Positions 40,547 through 49,458 of a stretch of DNA of 64,000 nucleotides are shown in pieces (within the stretch, counting starts at the first letter, position 1; each line of letters starts with the position of its first letter). Origin of the DNA: Promethearchaeota archaeon (lineage in GTDB: Archaea > Asgardarchaeota > Lokiarchaeia > Helarchaeales > RDOG01); the NCBI GenBank assembly GCA_011365055.1, contig RDOG01000004.1, positions 1 through 64,000 of the forward strand, given 5' to 3'. The notes beneath the pieces were generated by a model. The model saw only the letters and a program-made list of their open reading frames with translations. It had not been told where the DNA came from and ran no database searches. Made by a program: the position numbers and the translations under genes.

Positions 40547-41965
40547 ATGAATAAGGTTTATCAAGAATACTTTGATTTGTATGGTTTTGAATCCGAAGAG
40601 ATTGAAAAAGAATTTTCTAGAATTGAAAAAGCATTCAAAAGAATGAGAGTAACTGAAAAAGATCTTGAAATATGCACAAAGCGTATAAGAGAATCGCTAG
40701 ATATTTCCTTGGTTGGAATGCGTCAGATTTTGCAGATCCTCTTTAAAGAGATGATAAATCTAGTAATGGCTGGTGAAGAGTATGAAAAAATTGTATATAT
40801 TACACTTCCTGGTTGGGGAGGCGCGTTTGTAGCACCAATTATGGAAGTCGAACCCAAGATTTACGGTCAATGTGTTGACATGCTTACAGCAATTGCATTA
40901 TATCCCTTATTTAACAAGCAAGTTGACTGTTTGGAAGCGGGTGAAAAATACTTGCCCGCAGGAAACATTCATTGTGCAGGATTCCGGACTTTATTGGGAG
41001 CCATGGATCTGGATATATTTGCAAAACCCGACCTGCTTATTTCCTGGGGGACGTATTGCGATGAGGGACCCAAGGTCAGTGCGTATATTGCAGAAAAATA
41101 TGATATCCCAATCGTTTATGTGGACGAGTATCAAGACTTTCCCTCAGTCGAAAATTTCCCTTTACCTAGATGGGTGAATTTCGTTGCTGTTGAAATGCAG
41201 AAAGCGTTCAAAGAGATTGAGAAATTGCTGGGCATCGAAATACCGGAAGATGTACTTATGAAAACGATGATGTCAGTTTCAGGTCCTCACGATGATTTTG
41301 CTGCAATTCAACAGATGATGCTTGAAAGCGATCCCGTCCCTTTAGGGATTGCAGATTTAATGTACGCTTTCACCCTTCAAGCTTTAACATGTTCACCAGA
41401 AAATGAAAAGCTTAAAATAAAAGCATTGAAGATATTGCGTAAAGAAGTGAAACGAAGAGTTAAACAAGGAGAAGGACCACTTAAAAAAGGTTTACCAAGG
41501 ATTATAGATACAGTTCCATCATTCTCTGATCCAACGAGCAACCATCTTTTTTATGAATGTGGTTTACAAGTAGCGGGTACCGATATGGCTATCTATCCAC
41601 CGGATGCATCTGCTCTTCCTGACTTAGAAGGTTGTAATGACTTCTATACGTATGTAGCTAAGACTATCATGGCTATTCCAGCTTCAGCTGGCGTAGCGGT
41701 TAGGAAGTTAGTCTTATCTGCTATAGTAAGGAAATACAAGATTGATGGTATAATCCTAGATCCTAGTTATAGCTGCCGCCCGGGTTTCGCAGATTGTCAG
41801 ATTATGAGAAACTTTGTAGAGAAAGAACTGCATGTTCCAGTAATGATTATGGAGCATGATTGTTACGATCCTCGCTTTATCACACCTGGACAGGTCAGAA
41901 CGAGGATTGAAACATTTGCCGAGCAAGTTAGAGTCTATAAAGCAACCAAAGATCTTGAGAATTGA
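40547..41965 (+). CDS. 2-hydroxyacyl-CoA dehydratase second subunit
   Basis: A 472-aa HgdA/BcrB-type subunit. I chose ATG 40547 because GGAGGT (40534-40539) sits 7 nt upstream; an upstream TTG overlapping that site is unlikely. Candidate cluster cysteines lie in GTYCDEG and SYSCRPGFADCQ, with a C-terminal MEHDCYDPRF. It is 16 bp downstream of the first subunit. Its last base pairs nearly touch the activase start. Confidence 0.88.
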   Translation: MNKVYQEYFDLYGFESEEIEKEFSRIEKAFKRMRVTEKDLEICTKRIRESLDISLVGMRQILQILFKEMINLVMAGEEYEKIVYITLPGWGGAFVAPIMEVEPKIYGQCVDMLTAIALYPLFNKQVDCLEAGEKYLPAGNIHCAGFRTLLGAMDLDIFAKPDLLISWGTYCDEGPKVSAYIAEKYDIPIVYVDEYQDFPSVENFPLPRWVNFVAVEMQKAFKEIEKLLGIEIPEDVLMKTMMSVSGPHDDFAAIQQMMLESDPVPLGIADLMYAFTLQALTCSPENEKLKIKALKILRKEVKRRVKQGEGPLKKGLPRIIDTVPSFSDPTSNHLFYECGLQVAGTDMAIYPPDASALPDLEGCNDFYTYVAKTIMAIPASAGVAVRKLVLSAIVRKYKIDGIILDPSYSCRPGFADCQIMRNFVEKELHVPVMIMEHDCYDPRFITPGQVRTRIETFAEQVRVYKATKDLEN

Positions 41966-41967
41966 GC

Positions 41968-42753
41968 ATGTCATTTGCAGGTGTTGATATCGGGGCAGTA
42001 TCAGCCAAAGCTGTAATAATTTCAGACAATCAAATTGTAGGTTATTCCATTTTACCTACAGGCTCAGACGTCGTAGAGGTCGCAAAAAAGGTTCTAAATG
42101 AATCTTTAAATAAAGCAGGTCTTATAGAGAAAGATTTGGAGTATATCATAGCCACGGGTTACGGGCGGATATCAGTACCCTTTGCAAATCAACAAATTAC
42201 TGAGATTTCATGCCATGCGAAAGGGGCTAATTGGTTTTTGCCAGAAACCAAGATGGTTATAGATATTGGAGGACAAGATAGCAAGGCTATTAAGGTTGGA
42301 GAAAATGGCATGGTTATTAGCTTTGCAATGAACGATAAATGTGCAGCAGGAACAGGAAGGTTCCTTGAAGTCATGGCACATGCTTTGCAATTGCCGATGG
42401 AAAAATTTGGAGAGCTTTCATTAGAAAGCACAAATCCTTGTGGTATAAGTAGTATTTGTACTGTCTTTGCTGAATCAGAAGTCATTTCGTTACGGGCTGA
42501 AAAGAAACCTATTCAAGACATCATTGCGGGAATACATAAATCTGTTGCAAAGAGAATAGTCGCCATGAGCACGCCAATAGGCATTACAATGCCTATTACC
42601 ATGACTGGAGGGGTTGCCAAAAACGTGGGGCAGAGAAAAGCCTTGGAAGACGAGCTTGGCACCAAATTACTCATCCCCAAAGAGCCTCAGATTGTCGGAG
42701 CTTTGGGAGCCGCTTTATTTGCCCAAAAAATGTTTGGACACCAAAAAAAATAA
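41968..42753 (+). CDS. Dehydratase activator ATPase (HgdC/BadF type)
   Basis: A 261-aa ASKHA-fold ATPase that injects an electron into the dehydratase at the cost of ATP. It opens GVDIGAVSAKAVI, has DIGGQDSKAI as phosphate loop, and NDKCAAGTGRF plus CTVFAESE, the two cysteines that bridge a 4Fe-4S cluster between homodimer subunits. Length matches HgdC. The start ATG 41968 is 2 bp after the previous stop. Confidence 0.93.
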   Translation: MSFAGVDIGAVSAKAVIISDNQIVGYSILPTGSDVVEVAKKVLNESLNKAGLIEKDLEYIIATGYGRISVPFANQQITEISCHAKGANWFLPETKMVIDIGGQDSKAIKVGENGMVISFAMNDKCAAGTGRFLEVMAHALQLPMEKFGELSLESTNPCGISSICTVFAESEVISLRAEKKPIQDIIAGIHKSVAKRIVAMSTPIGITMPITMTGGVAKNVGQRKALEDELGTKLLIPKEPQIVGALGAALFAQKMFGHQKK

Positions 42754-42761
42754 TGAATTAT

Positions 42762-43622
42762 TTATAATTTCAATAATTTTTTTGCATTATTACCTAATAT
42801 ATTATTGATATCGGTGTCATTTAAATAATCAATATCATTAAAATAACTTTTAGCTATTTCAATCATTTCTGGAGTGAATCCATCAGATCCAAATAAGATT
42901 TTGTTCGTTCCAATTACTTCTTTTGCCCGAAGTATTAATTCTTTTAACCTATTAGGCATCATATATGTTAAATTACTAATGTCCATGTAAATATTTGGAT
43001 ACTGAACAGCTAACGAAATTGCAATATCAACCCAAGGATAACCCATGTGAGCTATAATTATCTTTAATTTAGAAAAGTTGCCTATTAATTCTTCAAGATG
43101 AACTGGATTTGAATAAGTGAGCACTTGTTTTTTTGTTCCCGGAGGAGGATAACCAGTATGGAATAGAAGAGGCAGATCATGCTTCTCTGCGATTTCTAAA
43201 ACGGGAAAAATAACTTTATCATTTAATTTCTTTTTCCGAAATGGTAGCATTATCTTAAATCCTTTTATTTTATTTGTAACAACTACACGTTCTACAACAT
43301 CTTGAATGCTTTCGCTTTCGGTTGCTCGCTCAGGTGGATTATAAAAAGGAATAAAAACATCAGGTGAATGTTTAACCCATTCCATTACTTTGTCATTTTC
43401 TTTAATACTTAGAGGAAGAAGCACGACCTTATCGATTTTTGCATGTTTTATATGAAAAATAGTTTTCTCCTTTATATTATCAGTATCAATTGTATTAATA
43501 TCATTCATTTTCTCTAATATTCGTTTATAAAAACCATAACCCTCAAATTGATTAAATTGGTATTTTATTAGGTCTGGAGAAATTGTGTTATTGAATATGT
43601 GGCAATGACTATCGATTATCAA
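42762..43622 (-). CDS. Amidohydrolase-family metal-dependent hydrolase
   Basis: A 286-aa TIM-barrel hydrolase of the amidohydrolase_2 type. DSHCHIF gives the HxH metal pair, LLFHTGYPP the second His, IIAHMGYPW the third, and LFGSDGF the catalytic Asp. The substrate is unknown; relatives are decarboxylases or lactonases. It converges with the dehydratase operon and follows the 214-aa gene by 5 bp, so it is last in its own small operon. Confidence 0.85.
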   Translation of the reverse strand: MIIDSHCHIFNNTISPDLIKYQFNQFEGYGFYKRILEKMNDINTIDTDNIKEKTIFHIKHAKIDKVVLLPLSIKENDKVMEWVKHSPDVFIPFYNPPERATESESIQDVVERVVVTNKIKGFKIMLPFRKKKLNDKVIFPVLEIAEKHDLPLLFHTGYPPPGTKKQVLTYSNPVHLEELIGNFSKLKIIIAHMGYPWVDIAISLAVQYPNIYMDISNLTYMMPNRLKELILRAKEVIGTNKILFGSDGFTPEMIEIAKSYFNDIDYLNDTDINNILGNNAKKLLKL

Positions 43623-43627
43623 GAGAA

Positions 43628-44272
43628 CTACCCATAAATTTGATCAATTTCTTCCAATATTTTTTTATGAACGTATTCAAAGGTAAATAAAGTTGCTTCT
43701 AATACTTCTAATTTAATAATTCCCGGAGCCATTATCATGCTTCTATTTTCTTTCATAACATTAGCAATCTCTTGTTCGAGATTAATTTCAACTTTAGCTC
43801 GTTTTAATGATCCTTCTTTAGATGGATATGCACTTCGTGAAATTTCAAAATAATCATCCCCATCCCCTTCTAGCAATCCTGCATAAGTTATTATACGTGT
43901 CTTAAATAATTCTCGCTCTAAAGGTTCGATCTCCTTGAATTTAAGATGCTTTTTTTTCATGTTAGAAGCGACGGTTTCGAAATTAAGATATTTTTTAAAA
44001 TTCTTATCAATTATTTCATTAAGAAGATCTTTATCTTCAAGATATTTTACACTACATAACAATATGATGTCCAGATAATTGCTGGCTTTAATCTCTTCTT
44101 GTGGACCAACAATCAAATCAAATGCAGTATCTAATTTCATTAAAGTATCTTGATTTTTAAGAAATTTTGTTACATTTGTTGTAAGTTGTCTAGCATTTTC
44201 CATAAAATATTCTCTAATAATTCGGATATTTTTTAATAGTTTTTCATCCGTGATTTCATTAAGGACCGTCAT
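43628..44272 (-). CDS. Hypothetical 214-aa protein
   Basis: A soluble, helix-rich protein with no recognised family. GLLEGDGDDYFEISRSAYPS near the middle and MIMAPGIIKLE near the C-terminus are the most distinctive stretches. It sits between a C_GCAxxG-type gene (38 bp upstream) and an amidohydrolase gene (5 bp downstream), so it probably belongs to the same transcript. Confidence 0.55.
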   Translation of the reverse strand: MTVLNEITDEKLLKNIRIIREYFMENARQLTTNVTKFLKNQDTLMKLDTAFDLIVGPQEEIKASNYLDIILLCSVKYLEDKDLLNEIIDKNFKKYLNFETVASNMKKKHLKFKEIEPLERELFKTRIITYAGLLEGDGDDYFEISRSAYPSKEGSLKRAKVEINLEQEIANVMKENRSMIMAPGIIKLEVLEATLFTFEYVHKKILEEIDQIYG

Positions 44273-44310
44273 TACAGTTCACATTATTTAACATCATTTT
44301 AGAAGTTTAT

Positions 44311-44829
44311 CTACTTTAATAATTTAAGAATATTTTTCTTATATAAGTGTCTAATAATATCTAATGACTTTATAACGTGTTTATAACATTGTTTTGACCA
44401 AATTCCTTCATCTCTATAACGCTGCATTTCCTCAATTTTTAACAAATCGCAGCCTGTTAGATCAGTGCACATATAAGAGCCAAACTCTTTTTTAAATCGT
44501 TTAATGAATTTCATTGCTTCTGCTGATGCATTCATTTGATGCAATATTTTTTTACCGTATTGTCCTTTTATTATTCCAATTATCATCAAACTTGCATTTA
44601 CCGCACCACAAGTACCAGTGACTGCTGCCGTTGGAGATGCCATGTTAATTAAATTGAGATCTTCCAATTTAATGATATCAAGAAAATGCTTCATTGTTAA
44701 TGCTGCGCAATTATATTGAAGCATATCGCCCGCAATTAAATATTTTTTTGGTAATATTTCTTTCAATTCTTTAATTTTTTCATCAAACAATTTATCTACT
44801 AATTGAATTTCATCAACCATCATATTCAT
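44311..44829 (-). CDS. C_GCAxxG_C_C-family redox-type protein
   Basis: A 172-aa protein with a pattern of conserved cysteines: YNCAAL, GTCGAVNA, GSYMCTDLTGCDLL and SKQCYKH. This matches the C_GCAxxG_C_C family, probably a metal- or cluster-binding redox protein. No membrane segment. It is first in a likely three-gene leftward operon with the 214-aa gene and the amidohydrolase. Confidence 0.78.
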   Translation of the reverse strand: MNMMVDEIQLVDKLFDEKIKELKEILPKKYLIAGDMLQYNCAALTMKHFLDIIKLEDLNLINMASPTAAVTGTCGAVNASLMIIGIIKGQYGKKILHQMNASAEAMKFIKRFKKEFGSYMCTDLTGCDLLKIEEMQRYRDEGIWSKQCYKHVIKSLDIIRHLYKKNILKLLK

Positions 44830-44915
44830 TCGCCATTTTTCGATTTAACTATAAAAACAACAAGAAATTTTAGTAATTTGCATTAAAATTTGGTCAATAA
44901 TAATTAGAAGTGAAT

Positions 44916-44927
44916 CTATTTAAATTT
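44916..44927 (+). promoter_or_regulatory. TATA-like element before RNA-like copy 1
   Basis: CTATTTAAATTT lies about 45 nt upstream of the element, near the distance expected of an archaeal promoter with a short leader. Confidence 0.35.
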
Positions 44928-44960
44928 GTGAGAATCTCTTTTATAATAAAATCAAAAAAA

Positions 44961-45075
44961 AAACGAAATGCAGGTTTATTTCGCGATTGAGGGAACTCAA
45001 TCGGGAAATAAGGTCACTGTTTCCAAGTTTCATCGTATGATTAAACATACTCTATTAGTTGGCATTTCGCAAGTG
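44961..45075 (+). ncRNA. Structured RNA-like element, copy 1
   Basis: An outer stem CGAAATGC (44964-44971) pairs with GCATTTCG (45062-45069). Inside is a near-perfect 15-bp hairpin (44976-45011, TTATTTC..CGATTGAG / CTCAATCG..GAAATAA, loop GGAA). A small hairpin GTATG-ATTAAA-CATAC lies at 45035-45050. A 36-nt stretch (45028-45063) is identical to copy 2 on the other strand at 49331-49366, while both larger stems differ in sequence but still pair. It is not a tRNA, SRP or RNase P RNA that I recognise. Free RNA versus leader is undecided. Confidence 0.7.
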
Positions 45076-45484
45076 TTTCTAATATAAATTTTTTAATATA
45101 AAAATTTTTTTTATAAAGAAAGAAAAAATAAGAGGATAGATTATAAAAATTCTAATAATTAAAGACTTTAAAATGATAAATTCCTTTATTGATAAATTAT
45201 ATCTTAATATCAATGATTTTTAATATTATTATAAGGATTTATTATAAAAGTTACATTAATTTAATAAGTTGTCAATAGTAAAATTTTATTTTTTTTATAA
45301 TTTTTATTTTATATAGCCGTAGTTTAAATCCTAATATAATTTCAAGATTCATTATTGTATAATTTCTAAAAATTTGTCAATAATATTTAAAAGAGTGAAT
45401 GAAGCCAATATGAACTATAAAAAATGACTTAATGCGGATGCAATTAAGTTTTTTTTTTTAATTTATTATGGGAGATATCTTAAA

Positions 45485-48079
45485 ATGTATAAAAAAATAA
45501 CAAGATATTTAGCCATAGCTAGTCTCTTTCTATTGTTTTTACTTTCAGTAGTACCTTGGCAATTCAGTACTGCAGTAAAAATAACAGGGCCTCAAGAAAT
45601 TCAACTAACTAACAGTATAACTGACACATTTGATGTTGGTTGTGTCAGAACACCTTGGGATCAATATGATATTTTTGTAGATAGCGAAAACGAGTCGAGT
45701 TATCGCGTCGTTGATTATGACTTATCAATTAACAATTTTTACAATGCGCCAACAAATACCGATTATCCGCTAGACTTGGAAATTAGTAACGGACTAACTC
45801 CATCAGATCCTTCAACGAATACAAAATGGGTTGTGAAGTACAATAATTCCGATAAATTCGGTTCCGCAGACATATCTATAAAGAAGTTTGAGGAAGCACT
45901 TGCTGTAGGTGAAAAAAAAGTCATTAATATCGATCCATCCTCGAATATTCTTGATATTTACATGGTTTTATCAGCACATACTGCATATTACATATCATTT
46001 ACCTTTGTAGGTGGAGGTGCTATCAATGTAATGAACTTCGTTGCAGCAAATACGATTTTGGATCCTTTAGGAGACCAAATCACGACAGCAAATCAATTCT
46101 CAATTGGTATCAGTACATCATTCGAGTTCGCTACATTTGTAGCAGGGTCTTCTGGTACGCATTTAATGTCAATTGATTATTCAGGATTGATTGCAGCCCC
46201 AGTTTCACTTGAAGTAGAATTAAAAGCCATTCCTGAAACGGTGGTTACGTCAGGAGTTACTACATCAAAGGGTGATGACTTTTGGATAACTCAGCAAGAG
46301 TTAATGTCAATGCCAGCATTCACATTTGAGGCATTCAGCATGCAAGTATCGGTTGGAGAATCATTTGATTGCGAATTAGCCCAAGCGCAAGCAGCAATAT
46401 TATTGGGTGCACCTAATTTTAACATGATCATTCCATATTTCCCCGCACCGACAGTTAATGGGCTTTATACAATAGGAGCTCCAGGAGCAGCAGCAACAAC
46501 AGGAATCTTTTCGGCAATCGCATTAACAAGCGGAAAAGTATTCTTTATCGTGATGGATACGTTACCAATAATGCACCACGTTAACATGGTAAAATACCCA
46601 ATAGTCTCACAAGCAGTTGATACAACAGTTAATCATGAAATAGATGCTTATGGCATGAAAACGGTTTCTTTTAATATAGGCACGCAATCACTAATCTGGA
46701 TTAATGGAACAAAGCATGTACCAGTTTCAGTAGCAGCGATGGGAGGCTTCATGCAATTATTATCAAGCGGTATGTTGACGGCAGTAGGAACTGGATTAAC
46801 AGTAAATAATGGCACGGCAGGACTTGCTCTAGGCAAGTATTATGTACTAGAACCGGGGACCTTTTATATTTTATTAACAAATACAGCAGGTACCGACATA
46901 GCATGGATGAATTTAGAAATTAAATCCTATAATTCGCATATCAATAGCTCGCATGATTTGTGGGAAGACAGTTATAACGGAACAGATTGGGCTGGATTTC
47001 AAACAGCAACCGATTATACTACGATTGATTTTATTCAAGATGGCAGGGAACACGGATCTACAATCGCTGAAGTAATTTCGTTTACAATAAGCAAAATGAC
47101 CTACATTAATGCAAGATTCAACTTCACGATTGATCAAAACCAAGTTTTTAACGTGAGCGCTGATAGTTGGAGAGTTAGGCTTCAATATCTTCTAATTGGA
47201 CCACATGGTTATTACACGACTAACTTTAAGACTGTGGTTGATGCAGATGGTCAGACATGGAATTTCGATAATACCTCAACCCCAAGCGAACTTTCAATGG
47301 GAACTATGCGACTGATACTTCCAGGTACGTATAAGTTTGTAATACTTGTTGATAATATTTGGAATACGACAGGGGTAGACACGGTATATAATAAAAACAT
47401 TACATTCAACTTTAGGATATTAGACTATTCAAATCATTATGCATGGATAGATTACCAGATGCCAACGGAAGAACCAGAATATCATGCTTATGCTTACGCT
47501 GCAGGATTTAGATCGGTAAAGTATTTAAATTTCAGTGATCCTCAGGTAAAATACAATCACACAGAGAATTATGCATATAATAATGACAGTATGAATGGAG
47601 ATCAATTCGATAATGGCATTTTACTTCATGTTACAGGTGCAACACCTTATAGTTGGACGCAAATATTGATCTATTTAAATGGTACAAACATTAATTCGTT
47701 CACAATCATCTATCCGACAGGTTTTTTTGACAAATATTTCAATTCTTTTCAAACGACTAACTTTGGTTTGACGGGACTTACGAATTTTGGTCAAAGTAAC
47801 ACGGGAGGCGGGAGTACAAATGATACTTATGCTAGGGAGTTTGGAGTCTTTGCAAGTGAATACTACATTTTCATTAACCCAGGAAATACGCCTTTAATTA
47901 TAGGTATCGAAATCCGAGAATATGACACCCCGTTATTACAGCAAGTAAACTTATTGGCACCTCCTACTACTCAAGTAGATTTAACTGGCGTCGTAGTTGT
48001 GGTCGTGGTCGTAGTAGTTATTATTGCAATAGCAGCTGCAGTCGCAGGAGTCATCATTTACCGAAGAAGACAGCTATAA
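45485..48079 (+). CDS. Large secreted, membrane-anchored surface protein
   Basis: An 864-aa protein. An N-terminal signal peptide (YLAIASLFLLFLLSVVPW) and a C-terminal membrane segment (Val run, then AIAAAVAGVIIY with RRRQL) make it a type I protein, nearly all extracellular. The ectodomain is strand-rich with several N-x-S/T sequons and no recognised catalytic motif. It may be a cell-surface or S-layer-associated protein. The gene lies alone between the RNA-like element and a convergent primase-fusion gene. Confidence 0.8.
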   Translation: MYKKITRYLAIASLFLLFLLSVVPWQFSTAVKITGPQEIQLTNSITDTFDVGCVRTPWDQYDIFVDSENESSYRVVDYDLSINNFYNAPTNTDYPLDLEISNGLTPSDPSTNTKWVVKYNNSDKFGSADISIKKFEEALAVGEKKVINIDPSSNILDIYMVLSAHTAYYISFTFVGGGAINVMNFVAANTILDPLGDQITTANQFSIGISTSFEFATFVAGSSGTHLMSIDYSGLIAAPVSLEVELKAIPETVVTSGVTTSKGDDFWITQQELMSMPAFTFEAFSMQVSVGESFDCELAQAQAAILLGAPNFNMIIPYFPAPTVNGLYTIGAPGAAATTGIFSAIALTSGKVFFIVMDTLPIMHHVNMVKYPIVSQAVDTTVNHEIDAYGMKTVSFNIGTQSLIWINGTKHVPVSVAAMGGFMQLLSSGMLTAVGTGLTVNNGTAGLALGKYYVLEPGTFYILLTNTAGTDIAWMNLEIKSYNSHINSSHDLWEDSYNGTDWAGFQTATDYTTIDFIQDGREHGSTIAEVISFTISKMTYINARFNFTIDQNQVFNVSADSWRVRLQYLLIGPHGYYTTNFKTVVDADGQTWNFDNTSTPSELSMGTMRLILPGTYKFVILVDNIWNTTGVDTVYNKNITFNFRILDYSNHYAWIDYQMPTEEPEYHAYAYAAGFRSVKYLNFSDPQVKYNHTENYAYNNDSMNGDQFDNGILLHVTGATPYSWTQILIYLNGTNINSFTIIYPTGFFDKYFNSFQTTNFGLTGLTNFGQSNTGGGSTNDTYAREFGVFASEYYIFINPGNTPLIIGIEIREYDTPLLQQVNLLAPPTTQVDLTGVVVVVVVVVVIIAIAAAVAGVIIYRRRQL

Positions 48080-48107
48080 TTCAATTCCTTTTTTTATTTT
48101 TTTTATT
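48080..48107. terminator. Bidirectional T/A-rich terminator region
   Basis: The short convergent spacer is almost entirely T runs on the + strand (about 48088-48108), fitting T-tract termination of the rightward gene. Confidence 0.35.
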
Positions 48108-49277
48108 TTAGAATAAATCAAACAATTGATCTTTCAAGCTTAACTGGTTAAGACCTTCATTTATTATCATTCCGGTTGTGGCATCAACCGAATTTGGTAC
48201 TTTGATAATTCTATGGGTATCAAACCCTTCTTTTCCTAGAAACGTGACGGAATCCGTTAAATCCTTTATTTTATGCATGATTTCAATTAATTGATTAGGA
48301 TTTACTTCAATAGTTTTATTATCTTTTAATATATAGAGATGAAAACCTTTTTTCCCGCTAAAAATTGACTTGATTTCATAACCCTCATTTAATAGAATTT
48401 CTTTTGCTTTATTTAACTTTTCTTTTGATTCAACAATACATCTTTGGCAATATCCAGAAGTTCCTACAATATGTACATGAGAGTCTGCATCTATATCCAT
48501 CACTGCTATTAATTTTGGTATCGGATAGCCTCTTCCAAAGTATTCCGCTGGAGGGTTGACCATTCGAGCCATTGTATAATATATTTTTGCAGGCAACCAA
48601 TATTTTAGCCACTTGATTGCTTGTTTGAATTTTGATTCGGGTGTATGTTTTGCAGTTTTTGTAAATTTCCTCTTTGCGCCTTTCCATCGACCATTTGGTA
48701 ATAAAAATCTAAAATGACGATGTGGCATTAAGTCTGCAATCCAATCAGGAAATTCAAATTTCTCGTAATGTAAACGAATGGATTCCCAATCTGGTTTAAA
48801 TATAAATGGATAAATAGAATCAGGAAATTTTAATTCTTCCTCAAAACTTGCACCCACCAGATATATTTGTTTAAAATTAAGATTCTCCATTTTTTTTTTA
48901 TAAAAATCAACCCATGCTTGATTAATCTTATCCCTTTTTATTTCAACCATTATTTCATTATCTATAGAAACCCCATCAACTTCGGTTTCAGATCCATTTA
49001 TATTAAATTTCATTCCATGTTTAAATTCACCAAATCGGCTTGCTAAAGCCCGTAAAGCCCTATATTCAAACCATTCATTCCTTGTTTTTAAAATACGATT
49101 ATCTTTAAAGATTACAATGGCACCTTTCAACATCTTGAATCGAAAGATTTCATGTTCTAAAGGTTTTACCTCCTCACCCATGTAATTGTTTTTTATGTAA
49201 AAAATAACGTCTTCTAATTCATACTCCTTTATTTTTTTTACTTGGGTATGTTCCCCTGCTTGAAGCACCAATTTCAT
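48108..49277 (-). CDS. PD-(D/E)XK-like nuclease fused to PriS-like primase domain
   Basis: A 389-aa protein with two parts. Residues about 60-145 have E69, EVD (101) and VEIKR (E112, K114) in the order of PD-(D/E)XK nucleases. Residues about 220-389 follow archaeo-eukaryotic primase (PriS): WLPAKIYYTMARMVNPP, catalytic DIDAD (D261, D263), a CxxC knuckle (C277, C280), SGKKGFHLYI (307-316) and HRIIKVPNSVDATTGMI. The usual PriS N-terminus is missing and replaced by the nuclease. Transcribed leftward with RNA-like copy 2 just upstream. The role could be lesion-tolerant or defensive priming. Confidence 0.75.
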   Translation of the reverse strand: MKLVLQAGEHTQVKKIKEYELEDVIFYIKNNYMGEEVKPLEHEIFRFKMLKGAIVIFKDNRILKTRNEWFEYRALRALASRFGEFKHGMKFNINGSETEVDGVSIDNEIMVEIKRDKINQAWVDFYKKKMENLNFKQIYLVGASFEEELKFPDSIYPFIFKPDWESIRLHYEKFEFPDWIADLMPHRHFRFLLPNGRWKGAKRKFTKTAKHTPESKFKQAIKWLKYWLPAKIYYTMARMVNPPAEYFGRGYPIPKLIAVMDIDADSHVHIVGTSGYCQRCIVESKEKLNKAKEILLNEGYEIKSIFSGKKGFHLYILKDNKTIEVNPNQLIEIMHKIKDLTDSVTFLGKEGFDTHRIIKVPNSVDATTGMIINEGLNQLSLKDQLFDLF

Positions 49278-49318
49278 ATATGGATATTTTTTTATAGAGA
49301 GTAAAATAAATGTTTTCT

Positions 49319-49434
49319 TACTTGCGAGACGCCAACTAATAGAGTATGTTTAATCATACGATGAAATGGCATACAGTGCCAATCGGTGTATTTTGAACTT
49401 CCCTTCAAAATCCACCGATACCTGCGTTTCGTTT
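49319..49434 (-). ncRNA. Structured RNA-like element, copy 2
   Basis: Minus strand. The outer stem GCGTTTCG (49424-49431 on +) pairs with CGAGACGC (49325-49332) apart from one mismatch. The large hairpin 49382-49419 (ATCGGTG / CACCGAT, TTTGAA / TTCAAA) replaces copy 1's hairpin with a different sequence. The GTATG/CATAC hairpin (49344-49359) is conserved. It fills most of the spacer between divergent genes and could be the 5' leader of the nuclease-primase gene. Confidence 0.7.
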
Positions 49435-49458
49435 TTTTTAAAATAAAGAGGTTCTCTA

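Larger units (their letters stand above)
44830..45484. other. 655-bp intergenic region holding a structured RNA-like element
   Basis: Contains the RNA-like element at 44961-45075 with a TATA candidate upstream (44916-44927). After 45076 the sequence is AT-rich with long T runs and no gene. GGGAGAT at about 45470 may be the ribosome binding site of the next gene. Confidence 0.5.

Noticed and set aside
44961..45075. tRNA or known housekeeping RNA
   Set aside because: No T-arm (GTTCRANNC) or anticodon arm geometry, no SRP or RNase P core motifs; kept as unknown RNA-like element.
47980..48060. Low-complexity assembly artefact at the Val-rich run
   Set aside because: It encodes a sensible C-terminal membrane anchor followed by RRRQL and stays in frame.
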